Assembly (NCBI RefSeq): GCF_041260665.1
Contig: NZ_JBGCCT010000015.1
Coordinates: forward strand, 210,344-274,343
Length of the DNA: 64,000 nt
Origin: Catenulispora sp. GP43
GTDB taxonomy: Bacteria > Actinomycetota > Actinomycetes > Streptomycetales > Catenulisporaceae
Direction: 5' to 3'
In this document: one piece after another, positions 33,181 to 40,986 of the stretch
How positions within the stretch are numbered: the stretch's first letter is position 1
How the letters are laid out: each line of letters starts with the position of its first letter
The notes under the pieces: model-generated
What the model was told of the DNA's origin: nothing
Databases searched by the model: none
Seen by the model: the letters and a program-made list of their open reading frames with translations, nothing else
Program-made: the position numbers and the translations under genes

Positions 33181-34431
33181 GTGTTCCAGCTCACACGGAA
33201 GAAGCGGGGGCGCGCGACGCCGCGTGCCGCCGCCGCCCTCCTGGGCGTCGCCGGTCTGATAACCATGGGCGCCGCGGTCGCCCAGGCGGCTCCGTCGTCC
33301 TCGTCCGCAGCCGCCGGCCCGACCTCGGTCCACAGCTGCAGCCAGGCCGTGAAGCCCGGTTACGCCACGTGTTTCGCATTGAAGCGCACTGACAAGAAGG
33401 CCCACGCGATGGCGGCCAACGGCCTGCCCTCCGGCTTCGGCCCCGCCGACCTGGACAGCGCCTACTCGCTGCCGGCCAACGGCGGCTCGGGCCAGACGGT
33501 CGCGATCGTGGACGCCCAGGACGACCCGAACGCCGAGTCGGACCTGGCGACCTACCGCTCCACCTACGGCCTGCCGGAGTGCAGCACCGCCAACGGCTGC
33601 TTCTCCAAGATCGCCCAGGACGGCAGCACCAACTACCCGAGCGCCGACAGCGGCTGGGCCGGCGAGATCTCGCTGGACCTGGACATGGTCTCGGCGACCT
33701 GCCCGGGCTGCCACATCCTGCTGGTCGAGGCCAACTCGGCGAGCATGTCCGACCTGGGCACCGCGGTGAACGAGGCCGTGAGCCAGGGCGCGCTGTACGT
33801 CTCCAACAGCTACGGCGGCAACGAGGACGGCACCGAGGCCCAGTCGGACTCGAGCTACTTCAACCACCCGGGCGTGGCCATCACGGCGTCCTCCGGCGAC
33901 GGCGCCTACTCCGCCGGCACCGAGTACCCGGCCTCCTCCCCGTACGTCACCGCGGTCGGCGGCACCTCGCTGACCAAGGACTCCAGCAGCCGCGGCTGGA
34001 GCGAATCGGTGTGGGAGACCAGCAGCAGCGAGGGCACCGGCTCGGGCTGCTCCCAGGACGAGACCAAGCCCACCTGGCAGACCGACACCGGCTGCACCAA
34101 CCGCATGGTCGCGGACGTCGCCGCGGTCGCCGACCCGGCCACCGGCGTCGCGGTCTACCAGACCTACGGCGGCAACGGCTGGGCCGTCTACGGCGGCACC
34201 TCGGCGGCCTCGCCGATCATCGCCTCGGTCTACGCCCTGGCCGGCACCCCCGGCAGCAACGACGTCCCGGCGTCGTACCCCTACGCCCACACCTCGAACC
34301 TGAACGACGTGACCAGCGGCAGCAACGGGACCTGCTCCCCGAGCTACTTCTGCACCGCCGGCCAGGGCTACGACGGCCCGACGGGCCTGGGCACCCCCAA
34401 CGGTCTCGCCGCTTTCACCGCGGGCGGCTGA
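33181..34431 (+). CDS. Secreted sedolisin-type (S53) serine-carboxyl peptidase with short pro-region
   Basis: A 416-residue exported protease. The signal peptide is long and Arg/Lys-rich at the start (FQLTRKKRGRATPRAAAALL) and ends near AQAAP. The S53 catalytic set is visible: E162 and D166 (GEISLDLDM, the E-x-x-x-D spacing), an Asp/Gly region SYGGNEDGTE, and S341 in YGGTSAASP. Sedolisins normally carry a pro-domain of about 180 residues; only about 90 lie between the signal and the catalytic domain here. Cysteines are frequent, suggesting disulfides. The GTG start follows AAGGAG. It is probably active at acidic pH outside the cell. The gene is followed by a strong terminator. Confidence 0.88.
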   Translation: MFQLTRKKRGRATPRAAAALLGVAGLITMGAAVAQAAPSSSSAAAGPTSVHSCSQAVKPGYATCFALKRTDKKAHAMAANGLPSGFGPADLDSAYSLPANGGSGQTVAIVDAQDDPNAESDLATYRSTYGLPECSTANGCFSKIAQDGSTNYPSADSGWAGEISLDLDMVSATCPGCHILLVEANSASMSDLGTAVNEAVSQGALYVSNSYGGNEDGTEAQSDSSYFNHPGVAITASSGDGAYSAGTEYPASSPYVTAVGGTSLTKDSSSRGWSESVWETSSSEGTGSGCSQDETKPTWQTDTGCTNRMVADVAAVADPATGVAVYQTYGGNGWAVYGGTSAASPIIASVYALAGTPGSNDVPASYPYAHTSNLNDVTSGSNGTCSPSYFCTAGQGYDGPTGLGTPNGLAAFTAGG

Positions 34432-34494
34432 GGGCGTGCCGGTCGACAGCCGGCACAGCCCAGCCACCGCGTGAGATGGTGAGGCACTGAACAG

Positions 34495-34520
34495 GCGGCC
34501 CCGCTGAACGGCGGGGCCGC
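34495..34520 (+). terminator. Strong GC hairpin terminator
   Basis: GCGGCCCCGC (34495-34504) and GCGGGGCCGC (34511-34520) form a perfect 10-bp stem with a 6-nt loop, 64 nt after the sedolisin stop. A smaller hairpin (GTGCCGG ... CCGGCAC) lies just before it. Confidence 0.8.
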
Positions 34521-34639
34521 TTCGCGTTCGCGGCAGTGGTCGGCGGCGGCGTCTCTTGGGCGTTTTAGGGGTCCTGAGAAAGCATAAGTTCGAGCAAATC
34601 GGGTATCGCCCCGGATTCGGTAGAAAGGAGCCTGATCCG

Positions 34640-35764
34640 ATGCCCACCGACGACCAGCTCGACACCCGACCATCCGACGAGGAACTCCAACGGTTCCGCG
34701 AATCGCCCCCCAAGGCGATACCGGAACCATCGTTCGCCCACCTCCTGCGCATGAGCGACGACACAGGCCTGTTCGAGCACGCCCGAGGCCCGATCCCGAA
34801 GCGCTGGCACGGCTACTGCGTGGACGACGTGACACGCGGCCTGATCGTCGTGTGCCGCGAACCGCAACCGTCAGAACACCTAATCCGACTCGCAGAGATC
34901 TACTTGGCGTTCCTGCTCCACGCCCAGGACCGCGAACGCGGCTTCCACAACCGCATGGGCCTGGACCGGGTCTGGCACGACGAGCCGGAGACCGGCGAAT
35001 GGTGGGGACGCGGCGTATGGGCCCTGGGCACGGCCGCGCGCCTGGGCCCGACCCCGTGGATCCGGGCCGTCGCCCTGGAGCGGTTCGCCGACGGCGCCAA
35101 GCTCCGCGCAGGCCTGGGTCCGCAGAGCCGCCTGAACCATGCCATGGCTTATGCCGCCCTCGGCGCCGCCGACGTCGCCGAAGCCCACCCCGGCCACCCG
35201 GCGGCGCTGAGCCTGCTCGCCGACGCCGCCGACACCATCGGACGGCCGAAGCCGGACCCGTCCTGGCCCTGGCCCGAACCCCGCCTGGAGTACGGGGACC
35301 CCGCCCTGCCCGAAGCCCTCATCGCCGCCGGCCAGCACCTCGGCGACGAATCCTTGCTGCGCGACGGGCTGGGACTGCTGGAGTGGCTCCTCACCCTGTC
35401 GACCCACGAGGGACACCTGTCACCGACCCCGGCCGGCGGCTGGTCCCTCGGCGATCCCCGCCCGGCGTTCCACCAGCAGCCGATCGAGGCCGCCGCCTAC
35501 GCCGACGCGTGCGCCCGCGCCTACCGGGCGACCGGCGACCGCACATGGCTGGCCGGCGTGCGGATGTCGATCGAGTGGTTCCTGGGGGTGAACGACAGCG
35601 GGATCCCGATGATCGACGAGGGCACCGGCGGCGGTTTCGACGGCCTCGCCGAGGATTCGCGGAACCCGAACCAGGGTGCGGAGTCGACGATCGCGCTGAT
35701 CTCGACGCTGCAGCACGCACGCTGGCTGGACCAGATCTCGACCGAAGTCTCCACCGAACTCTGA
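34640..35764 (+). CDS. Predicted (alpha/alpha) toroid protein, possible sugar-active enzyme
   Basis: A 374-residue soluble protein without signal peptide. Repeated helical segments with aromatic and acidic residues (GFHNRMGLDRVWHDEPETGE, then WWGRGVWALGTAA; LEWLLTLSTHEGHLSPTPAGG; AFHQQPIEAAAYADACARAYR) resemble (alpha/alpha)6 barrels found beside glycosyltransferases and mannoside phosphorylases. Conserved His/Asp/Glu in the putative cleft suggest catalysis, but I do not recognise the exact family. ATG 34640 has AAAGGAG upstream. It stands alone between terminators. Confidence 0.65.
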   Translation: MPTDDQLDTRPSDEELQRFRESPPKAIPEPSFAHLLRMSDDTGLFEHARGPIPKRWHGYCVDDVTRGLIVVCREPQPSEHLIRLAEIYLAFLLHAQDRERGFHNRMGLDRVWHDEPETGEWWGRGVWALGTAARLGPTPWIRAVALERFADGAKLRAGLGPQSRLNHAMAYAALGAADVAEAHPGHPAALSLLADAADTIGRPKPDPSWPWPEPRLEYGDPALPEALIAAGQHLGDESLLRDGLGLLEWLLTLSTHEGHLSPTPAGGWSLGDPRPAFHQQPIEAAAYADACARAYRATGDRTWLAGVRMSIEWFLGVNDSGIPMIDEGTGGGFDGLAEDSRNPNQGAESTIALISTLQHARWLDQISTEVSTEL

Positions 35765-35779
35765 TGACCTCTTTGTTGC

Positions 35780-35881
35780 TATACTGAAGATCAGTGCTTT
35801 GCGATGCATCGGCGAGATCTCATCGCCGGAGGTCGGGTCGCCGACCGGCAAAGGCGCCGGGCGACCCGATCGTTGTTTCTT
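35780..35881 (+). ncRNA. Candidate small RNA or terminator with two hairpins
   Basis: A near-consensus -10 TATACT (35780-35785) is followed by a hairpin CGGCGA/TCGCCG (35810-35828). A 12-bp hairpin then pairs GGTCGGGTCGCC (35831-35842) with GGCGACCCGATC (35860-35871), with a T-rich tail GTTGTTTCTT after it. Together they outline a transcript of about 90 nt starting near 35792. No clear -35 is visible. The plainer reading is the terminator of the preceding toroid gene. Confidence 0.4.
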
Positions 35882-35904
35882 ATGCGACCATCGCCCCGAC
35901 GCCC

Positions 35905-36363
35905 TCACTCCCCCCGCAGCTCGCCCACAGCCGCTTCGTACGCCAGAAGCGTCTCCACGACCGTCCGACGCTGCGCAGGCGTCAGCGGCCCCAGAGCGCG
36001 CCGCCAGGCCTCGGCGCCCGGGGCGAGCCACGCCTCGATCGCGGGCCGCGCGGCGGGGGCGATGCTGATGATGCGGCGGCGGCGGTCGGCGTCGTCCTCC
36101 GCGCGTTCCAGGACGCCTTTGCGGCTCAGCTCGGCGATCACCAGGCTCGCGGTCGTCGGGGCGACCTGTAGGCGGGCGGCGAGGTCGTTGACCGTCATCG
36201 GGCCGTCCAGCAGCAGGAAGACCAGCAGTGAAAGGTGCCGCGGGCCGAGGGTGAGGTCGCGGAGTTCCTGAGGCGGCGGAATGCGTTTCGCGCGGGCGAC
36301 CAGACGCGGCATCAGCAGCAACAGGTCGCGGACCGCGTCTTCAAGGCCTGATTCGGTGGACAC
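35905..36363 (-). CDS. MarR-family regulator
   Basis: A 152-residue winged-helix protein: dimerisation helices at both ends and a central DNA-binding part (MTVNDLAARLQVAPTTASLV, then ELSRKGVLERAEDDADRRRR, the D-x-R wing). MarR proteins usually repress their own gene and a divergent neighbour; here that is an NmrA-like gene. The gap contains CTTTG-AAAC-CAAAG (36384-36397), a likely operator. The ligand is unknown. Confidence 0.92.
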   Translation of the reverse strand: MSTESGLEDAVRDLLLLMPRLVARAKRIPPPQELRDLTLGPRHLSLLVFLLLDGPMTVNDLAARLQVAPTTASLVIAELSRKGVLERAEDDADRRRRIISIAPAARPAIEAWLAPGAEAWRRALGPLTPAQRRTVVETLLAYEAAVGELRGE

Positions 36364-36383
36364 GCCGGCCGTCCTCCCTTTAC

Positions 36384-36397
36384 CTTTGAAACCAAAG
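36384..36397. promoter_or_regulatory. Inverted repeat CTTTG-N4-CAAAG, probable MarR operator
   Basis: Five-bp arms around AAAC lie 20 nt upstream of the MarR start and 56 nt upstream of the NmrA-like start. The size and AT-rich character are typical of MarR boxes. Confidence 0.5.
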
Positions 36398-36452
36398 ATG
36401 TTTTGCCTTGCAGGACATCCTTCGCATGCTAACTACCCAGGGGGACGCAGCC

Positions 36453-37256
36453 ATGACCGTGCTCGTGACCGGTGCTCGCGGAAACATCGGAAGCCGCGTC
36501 GTCTCCCGGCTGCAGGCCGCGGGGCAGCGGGTCCGCGCCTCAGCCCGGGACACCCTCGACCTGACCGCCGCCGACGGTTTCGATGACGCCCTGAAAGGTG
36601 TCGACTCCGTCTTCCTCTACACGACCCGAGGTAGCGCGGCGCCTTTCCTGAACGCCGCCCGCGAGGCCGGAGTACGCCACGTGGTCCTCCTGTCCTCGCC
36701 CGCGTCCTACGAGGCGGCCGAATTCCGCGGACCCATCGGCCGAATCCATCGCGCGGCCGAGCAGGCGGTCGCCGAATCAGGCCTCGATCACACGATCCTC
36801 TATCCCAGCTGGCTGGCCACCAACGCGCGCCGGGACTGGGGCGCGGCGATCCGGGCCGGAGGACCGGTGGAGCTCCCGTATCCGGCGGCCCAGTGCGTCC
36901 CGATCCATCCCGACGACGTCGCGGAGACCGCCGTCGAGCTGCTCCTGCACGACACCCACCGCAGCCGTCTGCAGATCCTCACCGGACCGGAATCGGTGCG
37001 GCTGGACGAGGCGGTCGCGACGATCGGCGCGACCCTCGGCCGCTCCATCCCCGTCCGAGAGATCAGCCGCGAGGACGCGCTCGTACGCCGCGAGGCGTGG
37101 ATGCCGGCGGAGATCCTGGAGTCGCTGCTGGAAAGCGCGGCCGCCGCCGTGGGCCGGCCCGCGTCGCTGACGAACACTGTGGAGCGGATCACCGGGCGAC
37201 CGGCACGGTCGCTCCAGGAATGGGTTGTGGAGAACCGAGCGGACTTCGACCGATAG
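36453..37256 (+). CDS. NmrA-like NAD(P)-binding protein
   Basis: A 267-residue atypical short-chain dehydrogenase: Rossmann motif VLVTGARGNIGSRVV at the N-terminus, the helix HRAAEQAVAESGLDHTILYP and a C-terminal cap (PIHPDDVAETAVELL). NmrA-like proteins are quinone reductases or redox sensors that often lack the YxxxK pair, as here. Divergent control by a MarR protein is common for quinone- or electrophile-responsive members. ATG 36453 has GGGGGA upstream; the ATG at 36408 is rejected. Confidence 0.87.
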   Translation: MTVLVTGARGNIGSRVVSRLQAAGQRVRASARDTLDLTAADGFDDALKGVDSVFLYTTRGSAAPFLNAAREAGVRHVVLLSSPASYEAAEFRGPIGRIHRAAEQAVAESGLDHTILYPSWLATNARRDWGAAIRAGGPVELPYPAAQCVPIHPDDVAETAVELLLHDTHRSRLQILTGPESVRLDEAVATIGATLGRSIPVREISREDALVRREAWMPAEILESLLESAAAAVGRPASLTNTVERITGRPARSLQEWVVENRADFDR

Positions 37257-37298
37257 ATCACAACCACGACCACGCTGCCGCGCTGGACCGCGCACCCG

Positions 37299-37832
37299 CT
37301 ACGAATCGAACGAGTAATACAACGTGTCGTTGTAAAACGAGTAGAAGTTCTCGCGCCACCGCCCCCGCGCGACCGCGAGCCAGTCGGCGTTCTCCCCGGC
37401 GATGGCGGCCTCGGCGTGCGCGGCCAGGTCGGGGATGTGCTGGCCGACGAGCCGGTCCATGGCGGCCTCGACGGGCTCGTCCTCCAGGCCGAGGATCTCG
37501 CCGGCCTCCAGCAGGAAGTACTTGGCCCGCTGCTTGTCCAGCTGGGCCTTCGTGGTCGCGACCACCGACTCGAAGTCCTGGGCCTCCTGGACCTCCTCCC
37601 CCACCACCCGCAGCAGGTCCATCAGCAGCGCCGCCCCGCGCTCGTAGTCCCCGGCCACCCCGGTGCGCCGCTCCCAGATCATCGAGGGGACGACGCGGGT
37701 GTCGAAGCTGACGAGGAGCAGGTGGGCCAGTGGAATGCTCCAGTTGTGCTCGGAGATGCCCACGACCGCGTCCGGACGGCCCTCGTCGGTGGGCAGCGTG
37801 TTCACTGCGTACAGGTGGGAACGGTTTGCCAT
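37299..37832 (-). CDS. Conserved hypothetical protein
   Basis: A 177-residue acidic, soluble protein (MANRSHLYAVNTLP...NWSIPLAHLLLVSF...YDNDTLYYSFDS-like end). The pattern of a start with A-N-R-S-x-L-Y and an aromatic C-terminus occurs in uncharacterised actinobacterial proteins, but I cannot name a function. A -10-like TACGGT lies 8 nt before the ATG on the minus strand, so it may be leaderless. It is divergent from nagB, which has its own dre boxes. Confidence 0.75.
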   Translation of the reverse strand: MANRSHLYAVNTLPTDEGRPDAVVGISEHNWSIPLAHLLLVSFDTRVVPSMIWERRTGVAGDYERGAALLMDLLRVVGEEVQEAQDFESVVATTKAQLDKQRAKYFLLEAGEILGLEDEPVEAAMDRLVGQHIPDLAAHAEAAIAGENADWLAVARGRWRENFYSFYNDTLYYSFDS

Positions 37833-37957
37833 GGGAGGGGACCGTAACAGCGGTCAACGCCCCCGGAAAGGGTGACTGGGCCGTCATTCAGAGGCCGGCC
37901 ACGGTTGGCCGGGACGTCACATCCCGGCCGCACGGTACCCTCGGCACTCCGGTAGGT

Positions 37958-37983
37958 TTGGTCTATACCAATGCTCTAGACCA
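37958..37983 (+). promoter_or_regulatory. Two overlapping DasR-type dre boxes before nagB
   Basis: TTGGTCTATACCAA (37958-37971) and TGCTCTAGACCA (37972-37983) each match the DasR operator core TGGTCTAGACCA with one or two changes. They lie 24-49 nt before the nagB start. DasR is the GntR regulator that represses GlcNAc and chitin genes until glucosamine 6-phosphate accumulates, and nagB is a classical target. Confidence 0.8.
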
Positions 37984-38006
37984 TCACGCGAGATCCAGGG
38001 GTCGCC

Positions 38007-38789
38007 ATGGAAGTCGTCATCGTCGCGGACGCCGCAGCTCAGGGCGAACTCGTCGCCTCGGCCGTCGCCGACCTGATCGCCCGCAAGCCCGACGCGCTGT
38101 TCGGCGTCGCCACCGGCTCCACGCCGCTGCCGGTCTACCAGGCGCTGGCCGCGAAGGCCGCCGCCGGCCAGGTCGACGTGGGCCGGCTGAAGGTGTGCCA
38201 GCTCGACGAGTACGTGGGGCTGCCGGCCGGACACCCGGAGTCCTACCGCGAGGTGCTCAAGCGCGAGGTGCTGGCCCCGCTGGGGATCAGCGACACGGCG
38301 TTCCTGGGCCCCGACGGCGGCGCCGAGGACCTGCCGGGCGCGTGCGCCGCGTACGAGCAGCAGCTCGCCGACGCCGGCGGCGTGGACCTGCAGCTGCTGG
38401 GCATAGGCACCGACGGCCACATCGGCTTCAACGAGCCGGTCTCCTCGCTGGCCTCCCGCACCCGCATCAAGACCCTGACCGAGCGCACCCGGGTGGACAA
38501 CGCCCGGTTCTTCAACGGCCTGGACGAGGTGCCCCGGCACGTCATCACCCAGGGCATCGGCACCATCCTGCAGGCCCGCCACCTGGTGCTGCTGGCCACC
38601 GGCGCGGGCAAGGCCGAGGCGGTCGCGGCGACGGTGGAGGGACCGGTGTCGAGCATGGTGCCGGCCTCGGCGCTCCAGCTGCACCCGCACGCTACGGTGG
38701 TCGTGGACGAGGCTGCCGCGCAGCAGCTGAAGCTGACGGACTACTACAAGGCGACCTTCGCCTCGAAGCCGGCGTGGCAGGGGATCTGA
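38007..38789 (+). CDS. nagB: Glucosamine-6-phosphate deaminase
   Basis: A 260-residue enzyme with all NagB hallmarks: FGVATGSTPLPVY (phosphate loop), CQLDEYVGL (catalytic Asp), LLGIGTDGHIGFNEP (catalytic His/Glu region) and SSMVPASALQLH. It converts glucosamine 6-phosphate to fructose 6-phosphate and ammonia, the committed step from GlcNAc into glycolysis. AGGGG precedes ATG 38007. The dre boxes upstream link it with the GlcNAc kinase and importer genes at 58-63 kb, which carry similar boxes. nagA is not in the window. Confidence 0.96.
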   Translation: MEVVIVADAAAQGELVASAVADLIARKPDALFGVATGSTPLPVYQALAAKAAAGQVDVGRLKVCQLDEYVGLPAGHPESYREVLKREVLAPLGISDTAFLGPDGGAEDLPGACAAYEQQLADAGGVDLQLLGIGTDGHIGFNEPVSSLASRTRIKTLTERTRVDNARFFNGLDEVPRHVITQGIGTILQARHLVLLATGAGKAEAVAATVEGPVSSMVPASALQLHPHATVVVDEAAAQQLKLTDYYKATFASKPAWQGI

Positions 38790-38832
38790 TTCCTCAAGCC
38801 TGAACCGACTCCGTGTCGGGAAAGGGGCGGTG

Positions 38833-39441
38833 ATGCGACGACTCCCCGAGGCGGCGCACACCGCCCAGCCGTGGCTGATCCACGAGATCGCCGGCGACTT
38901 CGCGCTGGAGGACGTCTGGGAGATGCCGGCCCCGGGCGGCGGCCCGGACGACTTCCCGGTGCTGCTCGCGGTCTTCGACGGCGGACTCCGGGAGCAGGCG
39001 TCGCTGCCGACGAAGACCCTGTTCTGGCTGCGTTTCAAGCTGGGCGCGCTCCTGCGCCTGGACCGCCGATCGAGCGGGCTCGGTACGCGAGTGCCCTCGC
39101 TGCGCGAGCGGCTGACGCCAGAGCTGCGGGACGTGGCAGCGAACCGACCGCCGAATCAGGGCTCTGAATTCACCTTCCTCTACGAGCGCGAGAACGAGCG
39201 CGCCATGGAGATCGCCAACAAGACGGTGCACGCGATCCTGCACCTGAGCTGGGTGCCCGACGGCCGGGGCGGCCGGCGCGGGCAGTTGGCGGTGCTGGTG
39301 AAGCCGAACGGGCGGGCCGGCTCGGCGTACATGGCGTTCATCAAGCCGTTCCGGCACCTGATCGTCTATCCGGCACTGGGCCGTGCCTGGGAGCGGCGCT
39401 GGCGGCAATTAACCGAGACGGAACGTCTCGACAAGGGGTAG
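38833..39441 (+). CDS. DUF2867-family protein
   Basis: A 202-residue soluble protein: FALEDVWEMPAPGGGPDDFP, LFWLRFKLGALLRLDRRSSG, SEFTFLYERENERAMEIANK, AFIKPFRHLIVYPALGRAWE. It matches DUF2867, often found fused to or beside NmrA-like/SDR oxidoreductases, and an SDR follows directly. Function is unknown; a polyketide-cyclase-like fold has been suggested for similar domains. ATG 38833 has AAAGGGG upstream. Its 3' end contains a palindrome that may be the operator of the next gene. Confidence 0.8.
   Translation: MRRLPEAAHTAQPWLIHEIAGDFALEDVWEMPAPGGGPDDFPVLLAVFDGGLREQASLPTKTLFWLRFKLGALLRLDRRSSGLGTRVPSLRERLTPELRDVAANRPPNQGSEFTFLYERENERAMEIANKTVHAILHLSWVPDGRGGRRGQLAVLVKPNGRAGSAYMAFIKPFRHLIVYPALGRAWERRWRQLTETERLDKG
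39414..39430. promoter_or_regulatory. Palindrome CGAGACG-GAA-CGTCTCG, TetR-type operator candidate
   Basis: Perfect 7-bp arms with a 3-nt centre overlap the last codons of the DUF2867 gene. A -10-like TAGGCT (39439-39444) follows, then the SDR start at 39489. The form GAGACGnnnCGTCTC is common for TetR operators of oxidoreductase genes, but no TetR gene is adjacent. Confidence 0.5.
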
Positions 39442-39488
39442 GCTGAGTCCCGCACGCTTTCAGGGCAGTCTGTTTAGGAGTCCGTGCC

Positions 39489-40319
39489 ATGACTCGTTCC
39501 CGCATAGTCCTCATCACCGGCGCGACCGACGGCCTCGGCCGCGCCCTGGCCCACCGGCTCGCCGCCGGCGGTGACACCGTTCTGCTGCACGGCCGCGACC
39601 AAACGCGCCTCGACGCCGTCGCCGACGCCATCCGCGACGAGCACGGAGTGGCGCGGCCTGAGACCTTCCGCGCCGATCTGGCGGAGTTGGCGCAGGTCCG
39701 AGACCTCGCGGCGGCGGTGCGCGGGGCCACCGAGCGGCTGGACGTGCTCGTCAGCAACGCCGGCATCGGCGGCGGGGAGCCCGACGGCCGCGACCGGCGG
39801 GAGAGCAAGGACGGGTACGAACTGCGCTTCGCCGTGAACTACCTGGCCGGCTTCCTGTTGACGCAGGAGTTGCTGCCCCTGCTGCGCGCCTCGGCACCGG
39901 CGCGGGTGGTGAACGTGGCCTCGCTCGGCCAGCAGGAGATCGAGTTCGACGACGTGATGCTGGAGCACGGCTACAGCGGCATGCGAGCGTACTGCCAGAG
40001 CAAGCTGGCGCAGATCGCCTCGGCGGTGGAGCTGTCCGAGCGGGTACCCGCGGCGGAGGTCACCTTCAACAGCCTGCACCCGGCGACGTACATGCCGACG
40101 AAGATGGTGCTCCAGGAAGTCGGGCACAGCATCGACACCCTGGAGACCGGGGTCGAGGCGACGTGGCGGCTGGTGACGGACCCGAAGCTGGCGGGGGCCA
40201 GCGGGCGCTTCTACGACCGGCAGCGGGAGTCGCAGGCTTTGAAGCAGGCTTATGACGAGCAGGCGCGGGGCGAGTTGTACCGGCTCAGCCTGAAGCTGGT
40301 GGGGCTGCCGGAGGAGTAA
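39489..40319 (+). CDS. Short-chain dehydrogenase/reductase
   Basis: A 276-residue SDR with the NADP motif TGATDGLG, NAG (VSNAGIGGG), a catalytic serine in NVASLGQQEI and Y-x-x-x-K in YCQSKLAQ. It resembles the retinol-dehydrogenase/WW-domain-oxidoreductase-like branch. The substrate is unknown. It is preceded by a probable own promoter with a palindromic operator, so it may be regulated apart from DUF2867. Confidence 0.9.
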   Translation: MTRSRIVLITGATDGLGRALAHRLAAGGDTVLLHGRDQTRLDAVADAIRDEHGVARPETFRADLAELAQVRDLAAAVRGATERLDVLVSNAGIGGGEPDGRDRRESKDGYELRFAVNYLAGFLLTQELLPLLRASAPARVVNVASLGQQEIEFDDVMLEHGYSGMRAYCQSKLAQIASAVELSERVPAAEVTFNSLHPATYMPTKMVLQEVGHSIDTLETGVEATWRLVTDPKLAGASGRFYDRQRESQALKQAYDEQARGELYRLSLKLVGLPEE

Positions 40320-40382
40320 GGCGGCATATACCCCTATTCGGCGCAAGATCGGGTATACCTGGCCGAATTTGTCGCATGACAT

Positions 40383-40413
40383 CTCCGGCGGCACCCATCG
40401 CGGGTGCCCGGAG
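40383..40413 (+). promoter_or_regulatory. Leader hairpin touching the ribosome site of the surface-protein gene
   Basis: GGCACCC (40390-40396) pairs with GGGTGCC (40402-40408), extended by CTCCG/CGGAG across a 2-nt bulge. The 3' side runs into the ribosome site GAGAGGAG (40411-40418). It could mask translation initiation of the surface protein/sortase pair. Confidence 0.45.
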
Positions 40414-40430
40414 AGGAGATTGCGATATTC

Positions 40431-40985
40431 ATGGGTATCAGCGGTAGGGCCAAGGGAGCCGCGGTTCTGGGCGTGGCGCTGTCGGCGCTGGCGATGGCGC
40501 CGGCCCACGCGGACAGCGGGGCCACGGTCACGGTGTCCCCGACGGTGGCGGCGCCGGGCGCCACGGTCACTGTCACCTTGACATGCCCCAGCATCGCCGG
40601 CGCGGCATCGTGGAGCACGGCCATGGGGTCGTTCAGCCCCATCCCGAACCCGGGCGCCCAGGCCGGGTTCGTCATCGATTTCGGCTCCCCGTCCCGCCCC
40701 TCGCGGCCCGGCGCGCCGACCACGTTCGTCGGCACCGCGGCGGCCCCGTCCCGGCCCAGCCTGTACTCCGTCAACGCGACCTGCTCGAACGGGCCCAGCG
40801 GGCCGATGCTCAGCGGCAGCACCTTCCTGCGCGTCGGGACCGGCGGCGGCGCGGCCGGCGACGGCGCGACGCAGCAGGCCGGAATGGCTCCGGGCGAGAT
40901 GGCGCTGAGCGGCGTCCTGGCCGCGGCCGCGCTGACGCTCGGCGGGGTCGCCGTGCGCCGCCGGCGGGCGGGATCGAACTCCTGA
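40431..40985 (+). CDS. Exported cell-surface protein with C-terminal anchor
   Basis: A 184-residue protein. The signal peptide (GISGRAKGAAVLGVALSALA) ends near AHA. The mature part has an Ig-like, Thr/Pro-rich stretch (ATVTVSPTVAAPGATVTVTL) with two cysteines (LTCPS, ATCSN). The end is a hydrophobic helix (ALSGVLAAAALTLGGVAV) and an RRRR tail, the shape of a sortase substrate. A canonical LPxTG is absent; the preceding residues are GATQQAGMAPGEM. It is followed after 1 nt by a class F sortase gene, so the sortase may process it. Confidence 0.8.
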   Translation: MGISGRAKGAAVLGVALSALAMAPAHADSGATVTVSPTVAAPGATVTVTLTCPSIAGAASWSTAMGSFSPIPNPGAQAGFVIDFGSPSRPSRPGAPTTFVGTAAAPSRPSLYSVNATCSNGPSGPMLSGSTFLRVGTGGGAAGDGATQQAGMAPGEMALSGVLAAAALTLGGVAVRRRRAGSNS

Positions 40986-40986
40986 C

